From the NCBI GenBank assembly GCA_030429235.1, contig JAUIDB010000001.1, forward strand, positions 1-64,000: a stretch of DNA of 64,000 bases, given 5' to 3'. Each line of letters opens with the position of its first letter. Position 1 is the stretch's first letter. The notes beneath the pieces were generated by a model. The model did no database searches. It was not told where the DNA came from and worked only from the letters and a program-made list of their open reading frames with translations. This document shows positions 38,139-46,619 of this stretch, piece by piece. This DNA comes from Thermoanaerobaculia bacterium. GTDB lineage: Bacteria > Acidobacteriota > Thermoanaerobaculia > Multivoradales > JAIOJS01. The position numbers and the translations under genes are program-made.

Positions 38139-38182
38139 CCACAGCCTCAGGGTCGATTCGTCTCGCCGGCATCCGGGCGGCC

Positions 38183-38224
38183 AAAACGACGAAGGCCCGA
38201 CGCCGCCAGCTGGCGGGCCGGGCC
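38183..38224 (-). terminator. Probable intrinsic terminator of the secreted protein gene at 38247
   Basis: On the minus strand a GC-rich hairpin (38224-38194, built around the perfect palindrome CCGCCAGCTGGCGG) is followed by a T-rich tract ending in TTTT at 38186-38183. It lies 22 nt past the stop. Confidence 0.55.
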
Positions 38225-38246
38225 TCGAAGAGGACGATCGCTGCCC

Positions 38247-39593
38247 TTACGGCTGGATCGTCATGGTCAGGTTCGAGTACTCCCACCCGAAGGTCGGCGG
38301 CTCGTTCGGGTTGATCCCGAGGAAACCGAAGTCCATCAACACGATCTCGTTGTTGGTCACGCGGATCTTGTTGGTGTCCGGGCTGTGGAAGATCTGGGCC
38401 ACGATCTGTCCCGAGGCGTCTCGGATGATCAGGTCGATGGCCCCGATGTTGGTGTCGAACACGTAGTCGAAGTTGTAGGTCTGACCCGGTACGAAGATCG
38501 CCGGCACCGTGACCTTGGCCTTGTCCTCCTGCGGCTGACCAAAACCGTGGCGGAAGAGCACCGTGTTGGCGTTCGGACCCTTGAGGTTCACGTAGCCGAT
38601 CAGGTTGCGGTTGCGATCCAGCGCCAGCCAGAAGATGTTGTGGAGACCGCTCGACGGAGTCTGCCAGTTGGCCAGCTTGACGTTCAGGTTCACGTGCAGG
38701 CGGTTGTAGTCACCGGGCGGGGTCGGGAACTCGAGACGCTTGACCTTGTTGCCGTTAACCGGCACGTGGAATACACCGTCGGTGCGGAAGCAGAAGGCAC
38801 CCGCCGGGCAGGGGACTTCGAGACCCGGCGGCTGGAACGCGGAGTCGGTGTTGGCCGCGGCGTCGATGAAGACCGACTGCTCGGTGTGCGGCTGGTGGCT
38901 CACCGAGTAGACGTAGAAGGGGCCAGTGCAAGAGAAGCGCGCCCGGACGTTGCCGGCGTCGGCATTGCCGAGGACGGCGACCAGACCGTCGTCAAAGGCA
39001 CTCACCGAAAGCGATGGGCGAGCGGGCAGGTTGATGAACCCTCCCAACACGCCGCCGGTGCTGTTCTGCAGCGTCACATTGCAGTCTTCACTCGCCTTGG
39101 AGAGATTGACCAGTCGGACGTTGCTGGAGATGGTGCCGTTGACCTCGCGCTGCAGACCCTGCAGGTAGAGGTTCTCCCCCCCCTGGGCCGCGTTGTCCGA
39201 GGTGATGACCGGTACCGACGGACCCATGATCGACTCGAAGGTGTCGTCGACCTTGCCCAATCGGGCGGTGACCGGCAGGTGCGCCGCAGAGTAGACCTCG
39301 AGTAGGCCCCGCTGTCCCAGCGGCAGCTGGCTGCGCAGCACGATCGTCTGCCCCGGGTCGAGGAACCGGATGGGCAGTTCGTCGGGGCGGTCGTCGACGC
39401 CACTGACGTTCTGGCCGATCAGGTAGTAGGTGAAGTTGACCTGCTCCGCCGTCGGATTCGATACGCTGACGAACACCTGGTCATCGGAAGCCATCGGATC
39501 GATGGGCACGTACACCGCGCCGGCGTGCAATGGGGAGGAAGCGAGGCCGATCAGGACGGCGGCGGCAAACAGGAAACAGGTGAGCTTTCGCAT
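38247..39593 (-). CDS. Secreted protein of unknown function
   Basis: I do not recognise a family. The 448-residue protein starts with a good Sec signal peptide (MRKLTCFLFAAAVLIGLASS, cleavage after LHAG-like). The first 220 mature residues are beta-rich with a pattern of VFVSVSNPTAEQVNF and IVLRSQLPLGQRG resembling bacterial Ig-like/adhesin domains; the second half (from about PCPAGAFCFRTDG) resembles a lectin- or carbohydrate-binding-type jelly roll. Few cysteines, no membrane anchor and no catalytic motif. ATG 39593 is preferred by the signal peptide and an AAAGGAT about 12 nt upstream. A probable terminator follows. It stands alone and lies divergent from the SGNH-dockerin gene. Confidence 0.8.
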   Translation of the reverse strand: MRKLTCFLFAAAVLIGLASSPLHAGAVYVPIDPMASDDQVFVSVSNPTAEQVNFTYYLIGQNVSGVDDRPDELPIRFLDPGQTIVLRSQLPLGQRGLLEVYSAAHLPVTARLGKVDDTFESIMGPSVPVITSDNAAQGGENLYLQGLQREVNGTISSNVRLVNLSKASEDCNVTLQNSTGGVLGGFINLPARPSLSVSAFDDGLVAVLGNADAGNVRARFSCTGPFYVYSVSHQPHTEQSVFIDAAANTDSAFQPPGLEVPCPAGAFCFRTDGVFHVPVNGNKVKRLEFPTPPGDYNRLHVNLNVKLANWQTPSSGLHNIFWLALDRNRNLIGYVNLKGPNANTVLFRHGFGQPQEDKAKVTVPAIFVPGQTYNFDYVFDTNIGAIDLIIRDASGQIVAQIFHSPDTNKIRVTNNEIVLMDFGFLGINPNEPPTFGWEYSNLTMTIQP

Positions 39594-39666
39594 CGTAGGG
39601 GCGAATCCTTTCACTCTGGGTTTGGAAGAGCTGTGGGCAGAGTTCTGCATCGAGAGGCGTCGATCG

Positions 39667-39689
39667 GGAACGGTGGGAGACCACGTTCC
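39667..39689 (-). other. Hairpin in the predicted leader of the gene at 39593
   Basis: GGAAC and GTGG pair with CCAC and GTTCC around a 4-nt loop, with one bulged base. It sits about midway in the roughly 180-nt leader predicted from the TATTAT promoter. It may be an mRNA structure; function unknown. Confidence 0.3.
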
Positions 39690-39782
39690 GCGCGGGCGCC
39701 GATCCTAACCCCCTCCTACCTCGAGATCAAGGGTCGGAGCGGAGTCGCAGCGCTCGCCACGGAACAAATATGCTGCTACATC

Positions 39783-39809
39783 ATAATACGACCTGGCGAG
39801 TCTTCTCAA
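39783..39809 (-). promoter_or_regulatory. Candidate promoter of the secreted protein gene
   Basis: On the minus strand TTGAGA (39809-39804), 15-nt spacer, TATTAT (39788-39783). The stretch 39760-39830 is the most AT-rich part of the surroundings. Confidence 0.4.
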
Positions 39810-39844
39810 CCCCTGAATAACCCAATGCCTGCGGCCCCTGCGCG

Positions 39845-39873
39845 TTGACGGCAGCCGGGGGCCTGGGTAGCAT
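39845..39873 (+). promoter_or_regulatory. Near-consensus promoter for the leaderless SGNH-dockerin gene
   Basis: TTGACG (39845-39850), 17-nt spacer, TAGCAT (39868-39873), then 7 nt to ATG 39881. The TTG of the -35 also opens the reading frame, which is why a naive gene call would begin there. Confidence 0.65.
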
Positions 39874-39880
39874 GCGGCGG

Positions 39881-41050
39881 ATGGGCCGACGTCGCTACGC
39901 TTCTCCTGCCGCCACGCTCCGCACCGGGCTCTGGGTCGCCCTGGTCGGCGTGACCCTGCTCGTCGGCCCGGCCACGGCGGAAGAGTACGTCGCCTTCGGC
40001 GACAGCATCACGGAGGGCACCGGAGACGACGAGCCGAAGATCGGCTATCCCGGCAGACTCCAGAACCTGCTGCAGGCAGCAGGTCGCGACGACACGGTTC
40101 GGAACGAGGGGGTCGGCGGCGAGAAGACCCCAGAGGGGCTGACCCGGCTCAACGGGGTCCTGGACGGCGGCGGCGACGTCCTGTTGCTGATGGAGGGCTC
40201 GAACGACATCTCGCGCAACATCTCGCGGGAGACCACCCTGTTCAACCTCCAGAAGATGGCCGAGCGGGCCGAGACCAAGGGCTTCGAGGTGGTGCACGCC
40301 ACCCTGGTCCCGCGCACTCCGATCGCCCGAGTCGACGCCAAGAACGAGCTGAACCAGCGGTTGGTGGAGGCACTCCGCCACGACGCCGGGCTCGCGGGAC
40401 GCCGCGTCGTGGACAACTTCGAGGTCTTTGTCGGCCGTGGCGATTGGTACGAGAATCTCTACCAACACGTTGCCACCGACTTCGTGGGACACCCCAACGC
40501 AGCCGGCTACGACGTGATGGCGCAGGCCTTCTTCGACGTGCTGACCGATGTCGACAGCGTTCCGCCCGTGACCGGGTTGGTCAGCCCGTTCAACGGACAG
40601 AACAACGTCAAGCCAACCTCCGAGATCAACGTCGAGCTGTGGGACTTCGGTCGTGGCATCGACGTGACCAGCCGGGTTCTCCTGATCGACGGCGTCCCGG
40701 TGGAAGCTGAACTCACCGGTGGCCAGCTCCGCAGCCAACTGCGGTTCGTGCCCGGCCAACCCTTGCGGGGTGTGATCCGGGTCGGCATCGAGGCTCGCGA
40801 CCTCGCCTCGCCCGCCAACTCGGTCTCCCGAGAGATCGCGACCTTCGTCATCGCCGGCACCGAGTTTCTCGAGGGCGACATCGATCGCGACGGCCGGGTC
40901 GACGGGATCGACCTGGTCTTGCTGTCGCGCGCCTTCGGGTTCTCGATCGGCAACCCGCGCTACGACGGGACGGCCGATCTCGATTCGAACGGCACCGTCG
41001 ACGGCACCGACCTGGCCATTCTGGCGAGTCGCTTCGGCCAAGAGCTCTGA
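39881..41050 (+). CDS. Secreted SGNH/GDSL esterase with C-terminal dockerin-type repeats
   Basis: A 389-residue exported hydrolase. The signal peptide runs to about residue 33 (LRTGLWVALVGVTLLVGPATA). The SGNH blocks follow: Ser42 in FGDSIT, the glycine region GEKTPEG, Asn in EGSNDI, and the late HPNAAGY where the catalytic His lies. A beta-rich linker domain occupies about 220-325. Residues 333-354 (DIDRDGRVDGIDL) and 366-387 (DLDSNGTVDGTDL) are two EF-hand-like calcium loops in dockerin type I spacing. Likely deacetylates or de-esterifies glycans at the surface. The start is fixed by the promoter 7 nt upstream. The GT4 gene follows after 13 nt. Confidence 0.9.
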   Translation: MGRRRYASPAATLRTGLWVALVGVTLLVGPATAEEYVAFGDSITEGTGDDEPKIGYPGRLQNLLQAAGRDDTVRNEGVGGEKTPEGLTRLNGVLDGGGDVLLLMEGSNDISRNISRETTLFNLQKMAERAETKGFEVVHATLVPRTPIARVDAKNELNQRLVEALRHDAGLAGRRVVDNFEVFVGRGDWYENLYQHVATDFVGHPNAAGYDVMAQAFFDVLTDVDSVPPVTGLVSPFNGQNNVKPTSEINVELWDFGRGIDVTSRVLLIDGVPVEAELTGGQLRSQLRFVPGQPLRGVIRVGIEARDLASPANSVSREIATFVIAGTEFLEGDIDRDGRVDGIDLVLLSRAFGFSIGNPRYDGTADLDSNGTVDGTDLAILASRFGQEL

Positions 41051-41063
41051 CGCCGAGACAGCG

Positions 41064-42287
41064 ATGAACGTCGGCGTTCTCGCCCACAGCTTCCCGCGCT
41101 TCGCCGGGGACACCCACGGGCCCTTCGTCAAGCACCTCTCGGAGGCAATCGCCCGTCGCGGACACCGGGTCGACGCCCTCATCCCCTACGACGACGCCAT
41201 CGCGCCGGACCCGGCGACGCCGCTGACGGTGCACTCCTTTCGCTACATCTGGCCCGACTCCTGGCACGGCCTCGGCTACTCGCGCACCCTGCGCCGCGAC
41301 ATCGCTCTCGCCGGATTCGCCTACCTGCAGTCCCCCTTCTACTTCGCCTTCGGTGAGCGCGCCCTGCGCCGCTTGATTCGGCGCCGCAACCTCGACCTGG
41401 TCCACGCCCACTGGCTGCTGCCGAACGGCTTCCTCGCCGCCCGCGCCGGAGCCGCCCACGGCACCCCGTTCGCCGTGACCTTGCACGGCTCCGACATCTT
41501 CATGGCCGAACGCAATCCGCTGTTTCGCCGGATGGCCCGCTACGCGCTGGAGCGAGCCGCCCACGTGACCTCCTGCAGTGCCGACCTGAGGGACCGCCTG
41601 CTCGCACTCGGCGGCGAACGGCATGCCGACAAGGTCCATCTGGTGGCCAACGGCACCGAATTGCTGCCGCGGTCGGTGGCCACCGAGGGGGTACGGCAGC
41701 GCTGGCAACTGCCGGCCGAGGCGCCGCTGCTGGTGGCCGTCGGGCGACTGGTGGACAAGAAGGGCTTCCGCTACCTGCTGGAAGCGATGCCCAGCCTCCG
41801 CGCCCAGCACCCCGGAGTGCACCTCGCGGTGGGGGGAAGCGGCCCCCTCGCCGAACCCCTGGAGGAGCAGAGCCGCCGACTGGGGCTTACCGAGTGCGTC
41901 ACCTTCACCGGCGGCCTCTCCCACCCCGAGGTCCTGCAGCTCATCGCGGCGGGGGACGTCTTCGTGATGCCCTCGGTGCGGGACCCGAAGGGCAACATCG
42001 ACGGTCTCCCGATCGTGGTGCTCGAGGCGATGGCCGCCGGTCGGCCGGTGGTGGCCACCGACATCGCGGGCATGCCGCTGGCGATCGAGGACGGAGTCTG
42101 CGGACGTCTGGTGCCCGAGAAGTCCCCGGATGCCTTGGCCGCAGCCCTGGGAGACCTCCTGGCCCACCCCGAGTTGGCCCACAAATGGGGCGAGGCCGCC
42201 TGGCATCGGGTGGAGAAGGAGCTCAACTGGGACGCCGTGGCGTCCGTGCACGACGGCCTCTATCGGCGGGCCCTGGGAGCGGCGTGA
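41064..42287 (+). CDS. Family 4 glycosyltransferase
   Basis: A 407-residue GT-B fold retaining transferase. The N-terminal acceptor domain starts with MNVGVLAHSFPRFAGDTHGP; the donor domain has LLVAVGRLVDKKGFRYLLEA, VGGSGPL and the catalytic glutamate block GLPIVVLEAMAAGRPVVATD. It is soluble or peripheral and acts on a lipid-linked glycan from the cytoplasm. It follows the SGNH-dockerin gene by 13 nt and its TGA overlaps the GTG of the next gene (GTGA), so the three form one transcript. Neither ribosome site nor separate promoter is evident. Confidence 0.93.
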   Translation: MNVGVLAHSFPRFAGDTHGPFVKHLSEAIARRGHRVDALIPYDDAIAPDPATPLTVHSFRYIWPDSWHGLGYSRTLRRDIALAGFAYLQSPFYFAFGERALRRLIRRRNLDLVHAHWLLPNGFLAARAGAAHGTPFAVTLHGSDIFMAERNPLFRRMARYALERAAHVTSCSADLRDRLLALGGERHADKVHLVANGTELLPRSVATEGVRQRWQLPAEAPLLVAVGRLVDKKGFRYLLEAMPSLRAQHPGVHLAVGGSGPLAEPLEEQSRRLGLTECVTFTGGLSHPEVLQLIAAGDVFVMPSVRDPKGNIDGLPIVVLEAMAAGRPVVATDIAGMPLAIEDGVCGRLVPEKSPDALAAALGDLLAHPELAHKWGEAAWHRVEKELNWDAVASVHDGLYRRALGAA

Positions 42288-44131
42288 ACGACGGTGGTCC
42301 GAAGGCACCGGGTCTCTCCTGGCTCAGCTCGGGACTGGCTGTCGGCGCCGCCATCGGAGGGGTCGTCGCGACCGTCCGGAGCCGGGCCGGCTTCTCCTAC
42401 GCCTTGGGCCTCGGTTTCGACAGTGCCGTCGGCGACCTGCTGTTCTGGAGCGGAGTCGGCCTCCTGACCGGAGGCCTGGCCTGGGGCGTCCGGGCCGGCC
42501 TGGCCTCGCTGGGCCGCGTCCGCGGGAGCGGGCCGCTGGCCTCCCTCCTGGCGGTCTGCCCCGGGCTGGCCTGGGGCGGCTACGAACTGAACCGGTGGCT
42601 CGGGATTCACCCGCGACAGCTCCTGTCGAGCCACGCCCTGTCTCCGAACCTCGGAATCATCGGCGCCGCCCTCGGCGCAGCGATCCTCCTGACAGTCCTG
42701 GTCGGCCGACGGTGGGGAGGCTCGGGTCGCCCGCTCGCCGTCGCCGGGCTCGTCGGGCTGCTCCTCGCCGGAAGCCATGCCTGGCTGTTTCGCGATGGAC
42801 AGGAGAAGTCGCGACCCGATGTCCTGATCCTGCTGATCGATGCGCTTCGTGCCGACCACGTCGGGGTCTACGGTCACGCTCGCGACACCACCCCCCATCT
42901 CGACCGGTTGGCGGCCGACGGCGTCCGCTTTGCCGAGACCGTCGCCTCCAGCACCTTCACCAAGACCAGCATCGCTTCGCTCTTCACTGGTCGCCACCCC
43001 TACCAACACGGCGTGTACTGGGGAGCCTGGACCGATGCCGACGGACGGGTCCAGGCGGACCTCCTGACGGAGCGGGAAACCACCCTGGCCGAGCACTTCC
43101 GCGAGCGGGGCTACCTGACCGAGGCCTGGGTCCAGAACGGGCACCTGCGGCGGGCCTTCGGCTTCGCCCAGGGGTTCGTGCACTACCGGGACCAACAGGG
43201 ACACTCGCCTCGCATCAATCGGCTCTTTCGAAGGTTCCTGCAACGAGCCGGTCAGCGGTACCCCTACCTCGCGTACCTGCACTACATCGACCTCCACGAT
43301 CCGTATCAGCCGCCAAACTCGTTCCGCGATCGGTTCGGGGACCCTGGTGCCCCCTACGAAGGCATCGACCTGACCCGTTGGGGCTCCTACCTCGAAGCGG
43401 TCCGAGGCGGGAGCGAACGCCCGACCGAGGAGCAGTTGCGCGGCTGGGAGCTTCTCTACGACGCCCAACTCGCGGCCGTCGACGCCGAGATCGGCGAGCT
43501 GCTGGACGCTCTGCGGGCCGAAGGTCGCTACGACGAGACCCTGATCGTGGTCACCTCCGACCACGGCGACGCCTTCGGTGAACACGGGGTGATCTCCCAC
43601 AGCACCGCTCCCTACGACGAGCTGGTCCTGGTTCCCTGGATCGTCAAGCTGCCCGCGAACCGCTTCGCGGGGAAGGTCATCGAGAGCCAGGTCGCGCTCG
43701 TCGACCTCCTCCCGACCGTCGCCGATGCCGTCGGGCTGGCGGGAGGCGTGGGGGCCGCGGGTTGCAGTCGCTGGCCCGAGATCCGGGGCGGAGAACGAGA
43801 CGGCGACGACTGCGCGCTCGCTATCTCGGAGATCGCCGAGGTCGAGGGGCAGGAGGCGACGATCGGACTCCGCCGCCATCAGCGCAAGTACATTCGCTCG
43901 CACGGCGGGCGCGAACAGCTCTTCGACCTCGCCCTTGACCCCGAGGAGCGGATCGACCGCGCCGACGACCCGGTTTTCCAAAGTGAGCTCGAGGAGCTTC
44001 GCCACCTCGCCTTCGAGATCCTCGCAGCCCGCCAACGTGGCGCCCAGCGCATCGACGTCGACCCGGCGACGCTGGAGCAACTCAAGGCCCTCGGCTACAT
44101 CGGCGGAATAGACGATCCGAACGATCCGTAG
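42284..44131 (+). CDS. Membrane-anchored alkaline-phosphatase-superfamily (sulfatase-like) enzyme, second copy
   Basis: A 615-residue protein with about four to five N-terminal hydrophobic segments (to residue 165) and an extracytoplasmic phosphatase/sulfatase-fold domain: ILLIDALRADHVG, TSDHGDAFGEHG with metal residues, HDPYQPP. As in the gene at 36317, the nucleophile region (FTKTSIASLFTG) has threonine and no cysteine, so it is not a formylglycine sulfatase. The C-terminus again carries EQLKALGYI. Start GTG 42284 overlaps the GT4 stop by 4 nt; the frame is open far upstream but only as shadow. Third gene of the SGNH-GT4 operon, so it probably modifies the same glycan. Confidence 0.85.
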   Translation: MNDGGPKAPGLSWLSSGLAVGAAIGGVVATVRSRAGFSYALGLGFDSAVGDLLFWSGVGLLTGGLAWGVRAGLASLGRVRGSGPLASLLAVCPGLAWGGYELNRWLGIHPRQLLSSHALSPNLGIIGAALGAAILLTVLVGRRWGGSGRPLAVAGLVGLLLAGSHAWLFRDGQEKSRPDVLILLIDALRADHVGVYGHARDTTPHLDRLAADGVRFAETVASSTFTKTSIASLFTGRHPYQHGVYWGAWTDADGRVQADLLTERETTLAEHFRERGYLTEAWVQNGHLRRAFGFAQGFVHYRDQQGHSPRINRLFRRFLQRAGQRYPYLAYLHYIDLHDPYQPPNSFRDRFGDPGAPYEGIDLTRWGSYLEAVRGGSERPTEEQLRGWELLYDAQLAAVDAEIGELLDALRAEGRYDETLIVVTSDHGDAFGEHGVISHSTAPYDELVLVPWIVKLPANRFAGKVIESQVALVDLLPTVADAVGLAGGVGAAGCSRWPEIRGGERDGDDCALAISEIAEVEGQEATIGLRRHQRKYIRSHGGREQLFDLALDPEERIDRADDPVFQSELEELRHLAFEILAARQRGAQRIDVDPATLEQLKALGYIGGIDDPNDP

Positions 44132-44136
44132 TGGCT

Positions 44137-44142
44137 TACAAT
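44137..44142 (+). promoter_or_regulatory. Candidate -10 of the ABC exporter operon
   Basis: TACAAT, about 80 nt before the ATPase ATG; -35 not evident. A Shine-Dalgarno site is present before that ATG, as expected for a led transcript. Confidence 0.35.
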
Positions 44143-44222
44143 TCGGCCGCATCTCGCGGCCACGCCGCGGGGAAGCCCGCCAGTCCCAAACCCAACCGCC
44201 GATCTCGGCAGGAGTTCGATCC

Positions 44223-45114
<892 letters not shown>

Positions 45115-45125
<11 letters not shown>

Positions 45126-46386
45126 GGTCCTGACGATCACCAAGCGCGAGTACCTGTCGCGCCTCAAGACGAAGGGCTTCTGGATCTCGACCGTCCTGAT
45201 GCCGCTGATCATGCTCGCCTGGATGGTCCTGCCGTCGTTGATTCTCTCGAAGAGCAAAGGCGGACTGCACCTGGCCCTGGTCGACGAAACCGGCCGCCTC
45301 GAAGCGGGGATCAGCGAAGCGGTGGCCGACCTCGGCAACCGACCCGAACTGCAACTCGCGATCGATCTCGAGGTCGTCCCCCCCGCCGGCCCCGAGCTCT
45401 ACCCGGAGCTCGACCAGCGGATCCTGCGGGGCGAGATCGACGCCTGGCTGGCGATCACCGAGGAGGGTCTGGAGCAGAGGCAGCTCGAGTACCACGGTCG
45501 CTCGGTGTCGAACGTCCTGACCCTCGAGTCGTTGGAGCGCATGATCAGCCGATTGGTCCGCACCGACCGCCTGACCGCGGCCGGCTACGACCCCGACGAG
45601 GTCGCCGAGCTGACGCGGGGCATCGATCTTCAGACCATCCGGGTCTCGGAGGAGGGCAGCGAGGCCGACGCCGGTTGGGGTGACCTCGCCCTGGCGATGG
45701 GGCTGTTTACCCTCCTCTACATGGCGATCATCATCTACGGCAACATGGTGATGCACGGGGTTCTGGAGGAGAAGAGCAACCGAGTGGTCGAGGTGATGGT
45801 GTCGAGCGTGACCCCGTTCGAACTGATGGCCGGCAAACTGCTGGGTATTGGTGCCGCCAGCTTGACGCAGCTCGCCATCTGGATCGGCTCGGCTGCGCTG
45901 CTCACTGCGCCCGGTCTGGTCGCCGCCCTCTCGCTGCTGCCCGCCGACAGTGCGATGCCGACCCTGTCGCTGGGAGTGGTTTTCCACTTTTTCGCGCTCT
46001 TCTTGCTCGGCTATACCCTCTACGCCAGCTTCTACGCGCTCATCGGGGCCGCCTTCAACAACCCCCAGGAGGCCCAGCAGCTGGCCAGCTTCGGAATCGT
46101 CCTGCTGGTGGCTCCTTGGATGGTGTTCATGCCGATCCTCAACGACCCGGATTCGACCCTGGCCGTGGTGATGTCGCTGATCCCGTTCTTCACCCCGTTG
46201 ATCATGATGCTGCGCATCGCGGTGAAGATGCCACCGGACTGGCAGATCGCGCTCGGATACCTGTTCACGATCGGCCTGGACATCCTGATGATCTGGGTCT
46301 GCGCTCGGGTCTATCGCGTCGGGATCTTGATGTACGGCAAGCGACCGACGATCAAAGAGATCTGGAAGTGGGCTCGCTACAGTTGA
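45115..46386 (+). CDS. ABC transporter permease (NatB-like)
   Basis: A 423-residue ABC-2 type permease. One transmembrane helix near the N-terminus (WISTVLMPLIMLAWMVLPSL) is followed by a 160-residue extracytoplasmic domain and then five or six helices after about residue 195; the motif VLEEKSNRVVEVMVSSVTP is typical of NatB. It forms the membrane half of the exporter with the ATPase at 44223 (11-nt overlap). Substrate unknown. A 233-bp gap with several GC-rich inverted repeats follows, none with a T-run. Confidence 0.93.
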
Positions 46387-46573
46387 GGCCTGGTGCCGGC
46401 CGGCAGCCTGCCGACGGCGGGTGCTGCAGACGACGAGGGGGCTGGGCTTTGGGCCTCCGCCGGGTCTGTAGTGCCCAGGCTGAGCCAGGGCGGGCGGGCC
46501 GCTCGACGCGACGTTCCTGATCCGCGGCGACGGGCCGCGGTCCGGACGCGGCGGTGCACTGTCGGCTATCGGT

Positions 46574-46579
46574 TAGACT
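46574..46579 (+). promoter_or_regulatory. Candidate -10 of the triple-repeat gene
   Basis: TAGACT in the sequence GGTTAGACTT, giving a leader of about 34 nt that holds the GGAGG ribosome site at 46611-46615. Confidence 0.4.
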
Positions 46580-46619
46580 TCGGCCTTTGTTCAGCTGGTT
46601 GTCTTGCCCCGGAGGTCTG

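Noticed and set aside
46387-46619. Terminator or small RNA after the ABC permease
   Set aside because: Several GC-rich inverted repeats exist, but none has a stable long stem followed by a T-run; not distinguishable from GC-rich background.
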